From the NCBI GenBank assembly GCA_948146395.1, contig OX411543.1, positions 70,174,948 through 70,238,947 on the forward strand: a stretch of DNA of 64,000 nucleotides, given 5' to 3'. A model generated the notes under the pieces. It made no database searches and was not told the DNA's origin. It was given only the letters and a program-made list of their open reading frames with translations. The position numbers and the translations under genes were made by a program. This stretch comes from Fragum whitleyi. Taxonomy: Eukaryota > Mollusca > Bivalvia > Cardiida > Cardiidae. Positions 37,001 through 52,000 of the stretch are shown here, piece after piece (the stretch's first letter is position 1; each line of letters opens with the position of its first letter).

Positions 37001-40000
37001 TGATTAGCCCATAAATATGGGCGTGGCAGGGCGGGGCTTATTTTGAGCCCAAAATCTTTGAACGACATCTCCTCCTGAACCACTGGGCCGATTTCAATGA
37101 AACTTTAACAGAATGTTCCTTGGGTGACTCTTTACTTAAATTGTTCAAGCAATTTTGATTGGTCGATAAATATGGGCGTGGCAGGGCGGGGCTTATTTTG
37201 AGCCCGAAATCCTTGAACGACATCTCCTCCTGAACTACTGGGCTGATTTCAATGAAACTTTATCAGAATGTTCCTTGGGTGACCCTTTCCTTAAATTGTT
37301 CAATAAATTTTGATTGGTCGATAAATATGGGCGTGGCAGGGTGGGGCTATTTTGAGCCCAAAATCTTTAAGCGACTTCTCCTCCTGAACCACTGGGCCTA
37401 TTTCAATGAAACTTTAATAGAATGTTCCTTGGGTGACCCTTTACTTAAATTGTTCAAGAAATTTTTATTGGACTAAAAATATGGGTGTGGCAGGGTGGGG
37501 CCTATTTTGACCCCAAAATTTTCAAATGACATTTTCTCCTGAACCACTGGGCCGATTTCAATGAAACTTTACCAGAATGTTTCTTGAGTGTTTCTTTACA
37601 AAAATTATTTGCTAAATTTTGATAGGCCTATAAATTTGGGCATGGCAGGGCGGGGCTTATATTGAGGCCAAAATCTTTGACCGATATCTCCTTCGGAACC
37701 ACTCAGCCAATTTCAATGAAACTTTACCAGAATGTTTCTTGGGTGACTATTTACTTAAATTGTTCAAGAAATTTTGTTTGGTCCATAAATGTGGGCATGT
37801 CAGGTGGGGTCTATTTTGAGCCCGAAATCTTTAAACGACATCTTCTGAACCTTATGTTTTAATAAGATTGGTCAAGGGTTGCAGGTTCATTGTGATTGAG
37901 TTTTTTGGTGCAATATGGACCAGAACCATGGAATCATTACTAAAAAGGTCTTAGGAGATTTTGGAGTGTTAATGTATTCATTTAAAGTAAGCTTTATTTA
38001 ATGAAAGTCTAAAGATTTTAAAGCCAGTGGAGCGATACAGGCCCTCTTGGGCCTCTTGTTAGCTTATCTGTTATTGAACTAAAGGTTTGGTTTTTCTATT
38101 TCTGCTATGGCTATTGAAATATGTGAGTCAGAAAAATCTGTTATCATTATTGTGCATTAACTTGAAATTTTAGATATTTCTTTACTTTTAGCAGAACATT
38201 AGTACTACAATATATACTATTGTAGGGGTAATGTTCCCTTTTATAATGATTAATTTCTCTATTAATTTGCAAAGAAAAATATCTTTTTATACGAAACTTT
38301 CCCTCTGCATCTTTAAGGTAGTGGACCCGTAATAGTTCCGCAACATTTTGGAATATTTGATCTTTCACAATGTTGACCGAGGTTTCCTAATGAAAATCAT
38401 TAGGAAACCTTGGTCAACACTGTTAAGTTCATTACTTCCCAAACGTTGCGATACTATTACTGGTCCACTACCTTATGGACCCGTGTGGATTTTCAACATA
38501 ATTTCAGGCTCTAGCGTCAGTGATGGATGTAGAGAGCAGTTTAACAGTGGAACTAGAACAAGAGCAAGAACAAGCCCTGAAATCTGCCATACAGGAGGAA
38601 GAAACCTGGCTTAAAGAACTGGCTAGAGAGGAAAATACTGTGATAGAAGTGGAGACAGAAACAGAGGAAAGTGAACTGGGGGTGAGTTGTAATCAATCAC
38701 AGATCTGATGGCAAACTGTCACAGTTCATATTGATGGAAATCAATTCAGTTCTTATTTTCTATATGATAAGCTTATATTGAAGGAAAAAACAGTAACAGT
38801 TTTCCAAGTTTTAGAAATTTGAATTTTTTATACTTTATAAAAACCGTGCTCAGCTTTGAAAAAAAATGTGTAAGGTAAGTGAAGAACAGAATAACTAAAA
38901 AAACAGGTATTGTGATTAAAATTGGGACATTGTTGTTGTTGTTGGTGTAGGTATTAGCTTTGGTGTGACTAACTTTAACCTTGGTAATGTCTCTGTTGTT
39001 ATTGAACATATCTTCATAAAACTTGATACATGTGTTCACCATCACAAGAGCTATCCAGAATATCAAGAGTTTATCTGAAAGCTTTTTTGTTATGTTATGT
39101 GCTATGCCTCTTTTTCGACACAAATTTTTGTGTTATCGAGCATTTGCATCCAAAAGTTGGCACCCGGCAGCGGTGCCTTTGATCGGACATTGTATAAAGC
39201 ATTTACATATAAATATAGATAATAATTGAAATTAAAAACATTTTTCTAACAGATCGGAAATTCAAAAGGTAATGGAGAATCATGAAATTTGTGAATTAGA
39301 GACACAACAGAAAGATTGGGAGAGTTGAGATAGAAAATCAATTAATATTTACTGATTTAGAAACTGTAACAAAGGGAATACTTTTGCAGAAGTTTTCTGA
39401 AAGTTCAGCATTTACTTATGTAACACATACTTTCTCTAATGCATATGTCAAAAAACTGTTCAAAAGTTGGAAGAGATAAAGAAAAGTCATGGCCAAGGTC
39501 ATACTGAAAAAAATTTGAGAGACACTGCTGAGCTGAAGATAATGAGTTTGATTTCAAAATTAAAAGATCTATAATCAGTTATCTGTCAATTGAATCCTAT
39601 GTTGTGAATACTCATTGAAATTGTCTCATCGGGACAATTTCAGTGAGTATTCACAAAATAGGATTTTGATGAGAACTGACAAATTAGGATTGTCAGCACT
39701 CCCTCTAATTTTGAACCCAGACACTGTATTTTTTTTTTTATCTTCTACAGAACACAATGAGTACTCTAGATACTTCTGGTACAGCCACTCTAGACTGGGA
39801 CAGCATGGTAGCTGAATATGATGGTGAGTTTTATCTTAGTAAATAGATAATAAATAGTTTTATAATTTGGCGTATGACATAGGCATGAAATAACCCTATT
39901 GAATATTTTTTATTAGTTAAATACATTGTACTAGTAACTACTAAATACTAATAACAAAGATTTTTTGTTAAAAACCTATTTCAAGTCTTCATTTTCTGAC

Positions 40001-43000
40001 AATTATAGTTTTGTACCTAAACGTTGGTATATGCTAATTGTAAACATTTAAGAAAAAAGGACAAAGAAGTAAGATCAGTGTTAATTTTTATATTTATTTT
40101 GACAAATTTTATATCAACAGCTGCAGAGAAGGCTGGTGTTACCAAGAATTGGGGAGAAATGGTAGAAGAAGCTGAGATTAGAACACCAGGACATGCTGTA
40201 CATATGCATGAAAAACTGTCATCTCCCTCTAGAAAAAGGTATGTGTAAATAGTCTCCATTTTGCACTTACCATGTCCTAAAGATATGAAATAATGATCAA
40301 ATATTCAATGTCTTCAGAAACTTTCCTTCTGTTTTACATGCATTGCACCAAATGTTATCTGCCATAAAATGTTAGTGAATCCAGTAAAAAAAAAAAGAAA
40401 AGAAAAGTGAATGTTATTCTTCTCACTAATGTGAAACTGAGGGTTACATGGCCGTTATTTTGCCAGAATTCAGTAAGAATGACGAAATGATGTACTCAAA
40501 TAGTCCTCATTTAGTAACCTGCTTTTGCTAGTCCTTTGTTGTGTTGCTTAATGCCAAATTTATTATTTATATTCAGGTCCCCTACTGAGTCTAAGAAAAG
40601 GCATGAGGAAAAGCAAGCAAAAGCCCAGGAACTGAGAGATAAACTTATGTTGGAAAAATCAGAGCGTTTAAAAGTACTGGGGAAAAAGGTATCAAACTAT
40701 TTTAGTTTCTTGACTAAAACAAAACTGTTGTAGAGTTAAGTCGTGGTAAGTCAACTGATGAACACAAAATTTGAAGTAAAAAAAGCTGTTTATCATATTG
40801 ATAATGTTAATTAATGTTAATCAAATTGTAGGCACTTACATAAGTTTTGCACCAAGCCTGCTAGAATTTGTGGGAAATTAGGAAATGTTAATCCTTGCAA
40901 ATATTTGATTATCTTGGTTATTGTATAGAATGTGTTATCGGGATTTCTCACGAATTTAATCAGGCCACTTAAATGTATATTTATGATTCAGGTAGAGGAA
41001 GTGAGAGCGTGGAAAGAAGAACTGATGAAACAGAAGAAAGAGACAATAGAGAGAAAGATGCAGCAAGCTGAGGAAAAAAGACAGATAATGTTGAAAACAA
41101 AGGCACAGAAAGCTCATGATGAAGAAGCCAAGGTAATCTTAATCTTTGTTTATAACAGTTTTAATTTACTAGTTATATTTTCTTGTATCAAATTGACCTT
41201 CTGGATGCTCTGGAATTCTAGTAGAATAATTATGATCTGTCATGTGAATAAGGACCGTCTGTGAACTCTGCAAAATTAACCCTTGTCTTGTTAAATACAG
41301 ATCTTTGTGAAATTGCATTGAAATTAAAGCGCTTAAAGCACTGAATGCACAATTTCTGAGGCAGAATTTATATCAAAAATATAATTATTAACCTTTTCTA
41401 GTTTAAATAGGAATATCAGGTGGTGTTGACTTAGATCAGGCTGCACATATGTGCAGACTGATCTTTGTCTATACCTCCTGCAAAAGAGGGAATATTCCGG
41501 GTTCAGCATGTCAAGAGTTAAAAGTTGAAAAAGAGATTGGGTCAAGCATAGGTCAACCAGAGGTGGCATTTCAATTATTCTTTTACAGTCAGGTAGATTG
41601 ATCATTGGAGTTTCAGAAAAAAAGCCAATTGAGAATAGTTTTGATCTTAGTCAGTTTGTGCAATCTGTGCAGTCTGACTAAGGTTGACACTTAAAGCACA
41701 ACCCAGATTGCCCCTTTTTGATCAACAGGTCACAATTATTTAACAAAATAATTAAAAGAAATATTAGTTTGAATAACTGGTTGAAATTGATAGAATTTAC
41801 CAAATTGGTAATCCAATAAGTATACTGCACATGTGAGGTTATGATGTCGTATTTGAAGAGGTCATTCTCTATAAAACCTTAATTTAAACCTTCCCTATAT
41901 TATCCGAGAAATTTACATCTTTATGCTTTTATGCTAGAGAAAAAAGTAATTGAAATTAAGAAATTACTTTTTAGCTCACCTGAGCATGTAGTGCTCAAGG
42001 TGAGCTATTGTGTTCGTACAATGTCCAACGTCCGTTGACAGTCGTGCAACGTCCGTCGTCAGTCATCCACAATTTCTTTAAATATATTCTCTTCTGAAAC
42101 CAGTGGGCCAATCTTGATGAAACTTGGCAGGGATGTTCCTTGGGTCAAGCTCTACCAAAGTAGCTCAAATAAATGAAATCCACCCTTAACTTTCCCTAAT
42201 TTCCTTTACTTTTAACAAAAAGGGTGAAATTAGGAAAACCTTCAAAAATCTTCTTCTCTGAAACCAGATGGAAAACAGCTTTCATATTTAGTATGTAGCA
42301 TCATCTAGTGGACCTTCACCAAGTTTGATCATATCAAGACCCTGGAATCATTTTTGGGCTCCTACCTGAAGCAACCCTTTTTACATAGAAGCAAAGAGCA
42401 AAAATATTAAAAAATCTTCTTTTCTGAAACAAGAGAGCACACAGATTTTATATTTGGTATGTAGCATCATCTAGTGGGTCTCTACCAAGTCTGTTCATAT
42501 CAAGACCCTGGGGTCATATTTGGGCTCTACATGGGTGCATCCCTTTTAGCTCATCTGAGCAAGATGGGTTAAAATAGGAAAATCTTCAAAAGTCTTCTTC
42601 TCTGAAACCAGAAGACAGACAGCTTTCATATTAAGTATGTATCATCATCTAGTGGACCTCTACCATGTTTGTTCATATCAAGACCCTGGGTCACATTTTG
42701 GTTCCACCCGGGTGCATCACTTTTTACATTGAATCAAAGAGCGAAAAGGCATATCCTTCTTGCTCTTGGCTGAAAACATTCCATGGTATTGATCTTATGT
42801 AGAAATTATCTCCTACATCTGCCTATTTGATCAATGCGACGTCCCAGGGGTCAAAGAGACTCAGGTGAGAGATCTGAGACCATCATGGTCCTCTTGTATC
42901 ATTATTTTGCTCAATTGTAGGCCAATGAGATTGCATTCATCAACTCTTTAGAAGCTCAAAACAAGAGACTAGACATACTATCAAAACATCAAGAGTCGGA

Positions 43001-46000
43001 AGCCAGGCTACAAGACATTCAGGTACTTAAGATTTACATTATTTGTTAAAAGACAAAAGGCTCGTTTTCAAATTCCAGCTATGTCAAATATATACAAAAT
43101 ACAAAATATATACAGGTACTTGATTCCACACAAGGATAAACTAATTTCTAGGAGTTGATTTGGTCAAGTGGCTTTTGTGTCAAGGTCTCTGGATCAATCT
43201 AACACATCTCCATTTGACCTTGATGACAATTTCATAGAATGTTCCGCATGACCTAATGTTGGGCATATTATAAGGGTTTTATGAAAATCATCTGTGCAAT
43301 TATGTGACAGGGTATGTTGTGACCCTGGCACTTTTTAAAGTCGAATGTTAAAACCCTATGTAATCAATCATTACTTATCTTATTTGTATTTTGATAAGTT
43401 TCAAATTCAAATGTCCTAGCTTTTTGGTTTTGATTTGATTTGTTGTTGGTTGAATTTGATTTAAATATACATATAGGATGAGAGACAGAGAAAGCATGAA
43501 GAAAAACTTGCTAAGGAAGCAGCTGTTGAGGAGAGAAGGAAGACGTTACAAGCAGAAAGGTTGGCCAGACTGCAGGAGATCCAGGCTAGGAGGAAGATTA
43601 AAGATGCCAGGGTAGAGCAACATAAATTTGAAAAGGAAACAGAGAGACAGGAGGCATTTAGGGCAAAAGAGAAGTAGGTTGACTTTAATTGATAATATGA
43701 CCTACAATGCTGGAGTGAAATAAGCCCATTTTAAACTTTTTATATAACACAGGTATTATTGCTACTGAAGTGGAACAATTATGCAAATGAGCTTGGGTTA
43801 TAATATAACGCTAATATTTTGCCGTGTAAATGACATCATTATGGAAACCAAATTGTATGTTCAGCTGAATTTTTTAATCAATGAAATTAAAGAATTTTGT
43901 CAACTTATCACAAACATTTGGGTCAAATTATAAATAGATTATGAAATTTGTGTCCATACTTCAAACTCCTCATCTTAACAGATAAAAACTCGATACTGCC
44001 TGTTTTTTTATCTGTTTATAGATGCCTCATTTAATAAATGTTTAATAAAAGTATTTCATTCCCACTCATCAATAGATCCTCAAATTTCCAAGAGGTCTGT
44101 ATTAGAGCTCTAAATCGTACTACTCGATAAAATTCTTTGCGGTGGTTGATTGTTCTAATCATGATATGAGTACCTACAACAAAGGCTGTATCAAACAGTT
44201 GTATAAATTTTTACTTTCAAAACCCAATTTAACTCCACTTTTTATAGCTCTGATGTCTTCCCTAAAGATAAATCAGATATTTATTTGTTTAGAGCCAAGT
44301 GTATGGGATTTTACAGGTTACTGAAGGTGGAAGTATATCAGTTTGGTATGTCCATCTGTACATCCATACGTCCAACTCTTCTGACACAACTCCTACTTTT
44401 ATGAAACAATCTCTGTCCAATCATAGTTTCTATGAATCAAAACCTTAAAGAGAACTTCCGATTTTCAGAATGTGATCTCTTTCTTTTCCCCAGGGATAGA
44501 GAAGAAAGACTTGCAGCACTGAATGCTCAGCATGAACAACATATTCAAGAACTGCAAAAGAAAATACAACAGAAGGTCAGTATGCTAGAATGAGAATGTA
44601 TTTATTGACACTATTTAGGACATCATTAAAGGTATAAGATGTGTTTTTTGTAAATCATAAATGACAACATTTATGATTTACAAAAAACACATCTTATACA
44701 CCTTACACAACAATTCAGATATGTTGATTGGCACTGTTTAGGACATCATTTGAGGGATAAGATGTGTTTCTTCTAAATAATAAATGTTTTAATGGAGATG
44801 TTTTGTATTAAATGACACTGTTTAGGACATCATTGATAAGAAGTGATCTCAGAATCATATACGGTATTGACATGAGTCAGAATGCAGAACCATGGACTGA
44901 ACAGGCTCAGCACCAAAATTTAATTAATTTGACAGATTGTTTTAATTTGTAAAATTGATCTGGCTGAGTTCCCCATTTGTGTCTCAAATACCATCTATAA
45001 TTTAGGAGTATGCACAAAACTATTGAAAGTGTCTTTATTTTTAAAGGCAGTTACAATAGATTTGCGCTGACCTCAACATCTAATATTTTTAGATTATCTC
45101 GTTTTGCTTGATGGTAAATTTTTTGTCTAATCTGCCAATAACAAAAGATATCTGAATTAACTTACAATAAAAGTTAAGTGCTTTTGTGCGCATATGTCCT
45201 TTGTATTCGTTTAAAAAAGTTTCGGATTTTAATGCTTCCTTGAGCTGGTCAATTGTACATTTAATGCACATTCAGAAATGCCTTTACTGAATATTGTTTG
45301 AATGTTACACAAAATCGTAAATTTTAAATTCATTATGTGTTCTTTTACAGAAAGATGACAATTTTAAGTGACATGCTAAGTTTACTGTCAATATGCTGAT
45401 ATTTCTTTATGTTCATGTTATAAAACTATAATGAATTTTCTTGTTCAATACACAGCAAGATGAGAGTTCCCAGCGTCACATGGAGGCATTACGGCAGATC
45501 AGAGAGAAGGCATTTGAGATGAGCGTGTTACGACATTCAACAGAGGACCACAATGATGCTCCAAAATTGACACCATATGAGAGTAAAAAGATGTGTACTA
45601 TTTGTAATGCTCTGGTATGTAAAACACAACTTGGTCTGAGATCTATAAAACTTCTTCTGTACTTTCTGTAGATTTTACTCAAACTTCATATTCAAATAAA
45701 TGTTTTATCTCAACTTAAACTTTAAAAAAATGGTACAAATATCAATTTATCTTACATTTTGATGCATATGTTAATATATTATAGCATAGTTACAGATTTT
45801 ATCGCAAGATGAAATTTAAGTTAATTCTCCTGGGAGTACAGAAAAAGTTTTATAAGCTCAGGCCCTTATAGTGTATAAAAGTGTAAAAGGACTCATTAGT
45901 TTTTAAGTGTAATTGGATAATTCTTCAAGGTTTTATTAAGAGATGAAAAGAGTATTTTTCAATTCATGGAGATATGAAACTAATAACCTAATCACACTGT

Positions 46001-49000
46001 AAGAAAATGCAAAGCACACAACTAAAAAGTAAATTGTATTTGAATAAGATGGTTTGAGGGTGTTTGGTCACCCATAAAGGATAGCAAACAAGATGCTTCT
46101 TTTAAAGACATTGGAGATCATCTAATTGGATATGACTGCAATGACTCAGATTTGTATGAATAACACAAAGGCTATCAAAGAGTTGCTTGTGACTAATGTT
46201 TAGGTTGAAATTTTACAGTATAAGTTAAAAGATTGACAAAAATCCTAAGTTATTTGCTCTTATTTATGTGCTATTACTAGCACTTCAAGGTCCACAATTA
46301 CTGCATTGAACAATTAAAGACAAAAAAGAACAATCCAATCATTTTGACATTAAACCTTGTCATAATGAATTGAATAATAATCATGGCAAAATAGCAGTAA
46401 AGCCAAAGCACCGAAAGTTCTGGTGCACTAACTGTCAGTCTGTGATTGATTTGAAAATAAAATGTTTAATTTTTCCTGGTTTTAAAATGAAAATCAGGTG
46501 TAGTAAATAAGATTGCACAGATGTGCAGGCTTTTTAGCTCACCTGAGCACGAAGTGCTCATGTGAGCTATTGTGATCACCTTTCGTCCGGCGTCGGTCGT
46601 CGTCCCGCGTCCGTCAACAATTTCTTTAAACGACATCTCCTCCTAAACTACTAGGCCAATTAACACCAAATTTTACAGAAATGTTGCTTAGGTGGTCCCC
46701 TTCAAAAATAGCTAAAAGAATTGAAATCCATGAAAAACTCTGGTTGCTATGGCAACAAAAGGTGAAATTTTAAGAAAATCTTTAAAATTCTTCTTCTTCT
46801 CAACCAGTAGTCCTACAGACTTAAAACTTGGCATGGATGATCAGTTCATAGACCTGAATTAAAATAGCTAAAATCATATCTTTTGGGCCACCAGGTGTGG
46901 AGCACCAGGGGGGAGGGGGTTGTACTTTGGGTAAATTTTGTAATCTTTAAGCTTCTTCTTCTTCTTCTTCTTCGGAACCAGGAGCCCTACAGACTTGAAA
47001 ATTGGCATGGATGATCAGCTCATAGACCTTAATAGAAATAGCAAAAATCATATCTGTTGGGCTGCCAGGTGCGGAGCACCAGGAGGGAGGGGGTAGTACT
47101 TTTGTGAAAATTTTGTAATTTTTAACTTTCTTTTTCTTCTGAACCAGGAGCCTGACAGATTTGAATATTGGCATGGATGATCAGCATATGGACCATAATA
47201 TAAATAGCTAAAATCCATGACTGTAGAACCACCAGGTGCGGAGCACCAGGGGGGAGAGGGTAGTACTTTTGTGAAAATTTTGTAATCTTTAACCTTCTTC
47301 TTCTTCTGAACCTCAAAGCCCTACAGACTTGAAGTTTGGCATGGAGGATCAACTCATAGACCTTAAAAAAAAATAGTTAAAATCATGACTGTAATGCCAC
47401 CCCAAGCGGAGCACCTGGGGGGAGAGGGTAGTACTTTTGTGAAAATTTTGTAATCTTCAACCTTCTTCTTCTGATGAACCATAAGCCCTACAAACTTGAA
47501 AATTGGCATTGAGGATCAGCTCAAAGACCTTAATCAAAATAGCTAAATCATATCTTTTGGGCCACCAGGCGCGGAGCACCAGGGGGGAGGGGTAGTACTT
47601 TGGGTAAATTTTGTAATCTTTAACCTTCATCTTCTTCTTCGGAACCAGGAGCCCTACAGACTTGAAAATTGGCATGGATGATCAGCTCATAGACCTTAAT
47701 AAAAATAGCTAAAATCATATCTGTTGGGCTGCCAGGTGCGGAGCACCAGGAGGGAGGGGGTAGTACTTTTGTGAAAATTTTGTAATCTTTAACCTTCTTC
47801 TTCTGATGAACCAGGAGCCTGACAGATTTGAATATTGGCATGGATGATCAGCATATGGACCTTAATATAAATAGGTGAAATTATGACTAGAACCACCAGG
47901 TGCGGAGCACCAGGGGGGAGAGGGTAGTACTTTTGAAAAAAAATTTGTAATCTTTATTTAACCTTCTTCTTCTTCTGAACCACAAGCCCTACAGACTTGA
48001 AAATTGGCATGGATGATCAACTCATAGACCTTAATAAAAATAGCTAAAATTATGACTGTAATGCCTTCATCTTCTTCTTCGGAACCAGGAGCCCTACAGA
48101 CTTGAAAATTGGCATGGATGATCAGCTCATAGACCTTAATAAAAATAGCTAAAATCATATCTGTTGGGCTGCCAGGTGCGGAGCACCAGGAGGGAGGGGG
48201 TAGTACTTTTGTGAAAATTTTGTAATTTTTAACTTTCTTTTTCTTCTGAACCAGGAGCCTGACAGATTTGAATATTGGCATGGATGATCAGCATATGGAC
48301 CATAATATAAATAGCTAAAATCATGACTGTAGAACCACCAGGTGCGGAGCACCAGGGGGGAGAGGGTAGTACTTTTGTGAAAATTTTGTAATCTTTAACC
48401 TTCTTCTTCTTCTGAACCTCAAAGCCCTACAGACTTGAAGTTTGGCATGGAGGATCAACTCATAGACCTTAAAAAAAAATAGCTAAAATCATGACTGTAA
48501 TGCCACCCCAAGCGGAGCACCTGGGGGGAGAGGGTAGTACTTTAGTGAAAATTTTGTAATCTTCAACCTTCTTCTTCTGATGAACCATAAGCCCTACAAA
48601 CTTGAAAATTGGCATTGAGGATCAGCTCAAAGACCTTAATCAAAATAGCTAAATCATATCTTTTGGGCCACCAGGCGCGGAGCACCAGGGGGGAGGGGTA
48701 GTACTTTGGGTAAATTTTGTAATCTTTAACCTTCATCTTCTTCTTCGGAACCAGGAGCCCTACAGACTTGAAAATTGGCATGGATGATCAGCTCATAGAC
48801 CTTAATAAAAATAGCTAAAATCATATCTGTTGGGCTGCCAGGTGCGGAGCACCAGGAGGGAGGGGGTAGTACTTTTGTGAAAATTTTGTAATCTTTAACC
48901 TTCTTCTTCTGATGAACCAGGAGCCTGACAGATTTGAATATTGGCATGGATGATCAGCATATGGACCTTAATATAAATAGGTGAAATTATGACTGTAGAA

Positions 49001-52000
49001 CCACCAGGTGCGGAGCACCAGGGGGGAGAGGGTAGTACTTTTGAAAAAAAAATTGTAATCTTTATTTAACCTTCTTCTTCTTCTGAACCACAAGCCCTAC
49101 AGACTTGAAAATTGGCATGGATGATCAACTCATAGACCTTAATAAAAATAGCTAAAATTATGACTGTAATGCCACCAGGTGCGGAGCACCAGGGGGGAGG
49201 GGGTAGAACTTTTGTGAAAATTTTGTAACTTTAATCTTTATCTTCTACAGACTTCTATATTGGCATGGATGATTAGCATATGGCTCTAAAATAAAATAGC
49301 TAAAATCATGAATGATAAGCATATGGATCTAAAATAAAATAGCTAAAATCATGAATGTAGGGCCACCAGATGCGGAGCATTAGGGGGGAGGGGGTAGTAC
49401 TTTGGATCAATTTTGAAATCTTTAACCTTATTCTTCTCCTGGATCAGGAACCCTACAGACTTGAAAATTGTCATGGGTGATCAATATATTGACATTAATA
49501 AAAATAGCTAAAATCATGACTGTAGGGTCACTAGGTGCTGAGTGTCTTGGGGAGGGGGTAGTACTTTGGATCATTTTTGAAATCTTTAAACTTCTTCTAA
49601 TGAACCAGGAGTCCTACAGACTTGAAAATTGGTATGGATGATCAGAATAATTATTATGGCCATTAATTGAATTAGCTAAAATCATGACTGTAGATTCACC
49701 AGATGCAGAGCATCTTGGGGGAGGGGGAGTGCTTTGTTGAGAAGTTTGAATCCCTACAGCCTTTATATTTGACATGGATTGATCATCTCATTAAAGAAAA
49801 CTTTAAAAGTCTCAGACTCAGTCTGTATATCTTGCATAGATTAGCTGATCACAGACCTTTTATGAAAAAAACTTAAATAAATAATGACCAGGGGAGGAGC
49901 AGAGGGGGGGGATTATTTCAAATGTTATCTGATTGAATAAGTGAAAATCTCTTTTTCTGTGGTTTCATGGACATACCTAGGTAATGAAGCTTTTTTCTCA
50001 GGTGAGCGACCCAGGGCCAACGGCCCTCTTGTCTTTGTTCATACCTCCTGCCAAAGCAGGAATATTTTGGGTTCAGTATGGCAAGGGTTTAGGGTTATAT
50101 CTGCAAAAGTTCTAATGATAATTTACTTTTAAATGAAAACAGCATTAATTTTTATGCCATTTTAATTAATACACTCAATTTCAGATTACCTCGGAAGTGT
50201 ACCTACAGAGCCATTTGAGAGGAAAGACTCATCAACAAGCCCTGAAGCATAATAATAATGGCATGTCTATGTCAAAGGAACAAATTGTAAGTGTATTTAG
50301 ATAAAGGGCTAACCTTACAAAGATGCCATCATTCATAGCTCACTAGACTCAAAATTTAGGGATGAAATGGGTTCAATCCCCAGCAGCTGCACACATTCCT
50401 TCAGACATCTGTCCCCCTCCTTTAAGCGGATTATACAAACCTAAGTGAGATAGCAGCTTGAGAAAAGATGTATAGCGCAAAATCATTGACATGACTGACC
50501 ATAACCTCTATTAGCATTAATTACATGCTTGACTGATTGTCACATGGCATCTCCGTTAGGTTTCGTTTAAATTCGTGAATCAAGATTCTTAATAAATACC
50601 TATTAAATGACACCGTTATGAGTAGACATTTGTTATTGTACGTGAAAGACAGAAGTCGAAAGAAAGTGGTTCGAGTCACTGCAGCATCATAATTATTTTT
50701 CCTCTAGGTTTCAAGCTTTTTATTTATTTATTTATTTTATTATTTTTAATTTTTTAGGGGGGATAACGTTGAAGATCACCTGATTCTCAAAGAGATTTGC
50801 GGTACGCCATATGCTTTTTAGCTCACCTGAGCACGAAGTGCTCAAGGTGAGCTATTGTGATGGGCTGCTGTCCGGCGTCCGTCGTCCGTCGTCCGTCGTC
50901 CATCGTCCGTCGTCCGTCGTCCATCGTCCGTCGTCAAACTTTACCTTGTGTGCACTCTAGAGGCCACAGTTTTGGTCCAAATGTCTTGAAACTTGGTCAG
51001 AATGTTTGTCTCCATCAAATCTCGGTTAAGTTCGAAATTGGGTCAAGTGGGGTCAAAAATGGGGTCAAGGGGTCAAATCTTAGAAAAACCTTGTGTGCAC
51101 TCTAGAGCCCACATTTGTGGCCCAAATGTCTTGAAACTTGGTCAGAATGTTTATCTCCATCAAATCTCGGCCAAGTTTGAAATTTGGTCAAGTGGGGTCA
51201 AGAATGGGGTCAAGGGGTCAAATCTTAGAAAAACCTTGTGTGCGCTCTAGAGGCCACATTTGTGGCCCAAATGTCTTGAAACTTGGTCAGAATGTTTGTC
51301 TCCATCAAATCTCGATCAAGTTCGAAATTAGGTCAATTGGGGTCAAGAATGGGGTCAAGGGGTCAAATCTTAGAAAAACCTTGTGTGCGCTCTAGAGGCC
51401 ACATTTGTGGCCCAAATGTCTTGAAACTTGGTGGAAATGTTTGTCTCCATCAAATCTCGATCAAGTTCGAAATTGGGTCAATTGGGGTCAAAAATGGGGT
51501 CAAGGGGTCAAATCTTAGAAAAATCTTGTGTGCGCTCTAAAGGCCATATTTTTGGCCCAAATGTCTTGAAACTTGGTCAGAATGTTTGTCTCCATCAAAT
51601 CTCAGTCAAGTTTGAAATTGGGTCAAGTAGGGTCAAAAATGGGGTCAAGGGGTCAAATCTTAGAAAAACTTTGTGTGCTCTCTAGAGGCCATATTTTTGG
51701 CCAAATGTCTTGAAACGTGGTCAGAATGTTTGTCTCCATCAAATCTCTCAGTCAAGTTTGAAATTGGGTCAAGTGGGGTCAAAAATGGGGTCAAGGGCTC
51801 AAATCTTAGAAAAACCTTGTGTGCTCTCTAGAGGCCACATTTTTGGCCCAATTGTCTTGAAACTTGGTCAGAATGTTTGTCTCCATTAAATCTCGGCCAA
51901 GATTGAAATTGGGTCAAGTGGGGTCAAAAATGGAGTCAAGGGGTCAAATCTAAGAAAACTTTGTGTGCTCTCTAGAGGCCATATTTTTGGCCAAATGTTT

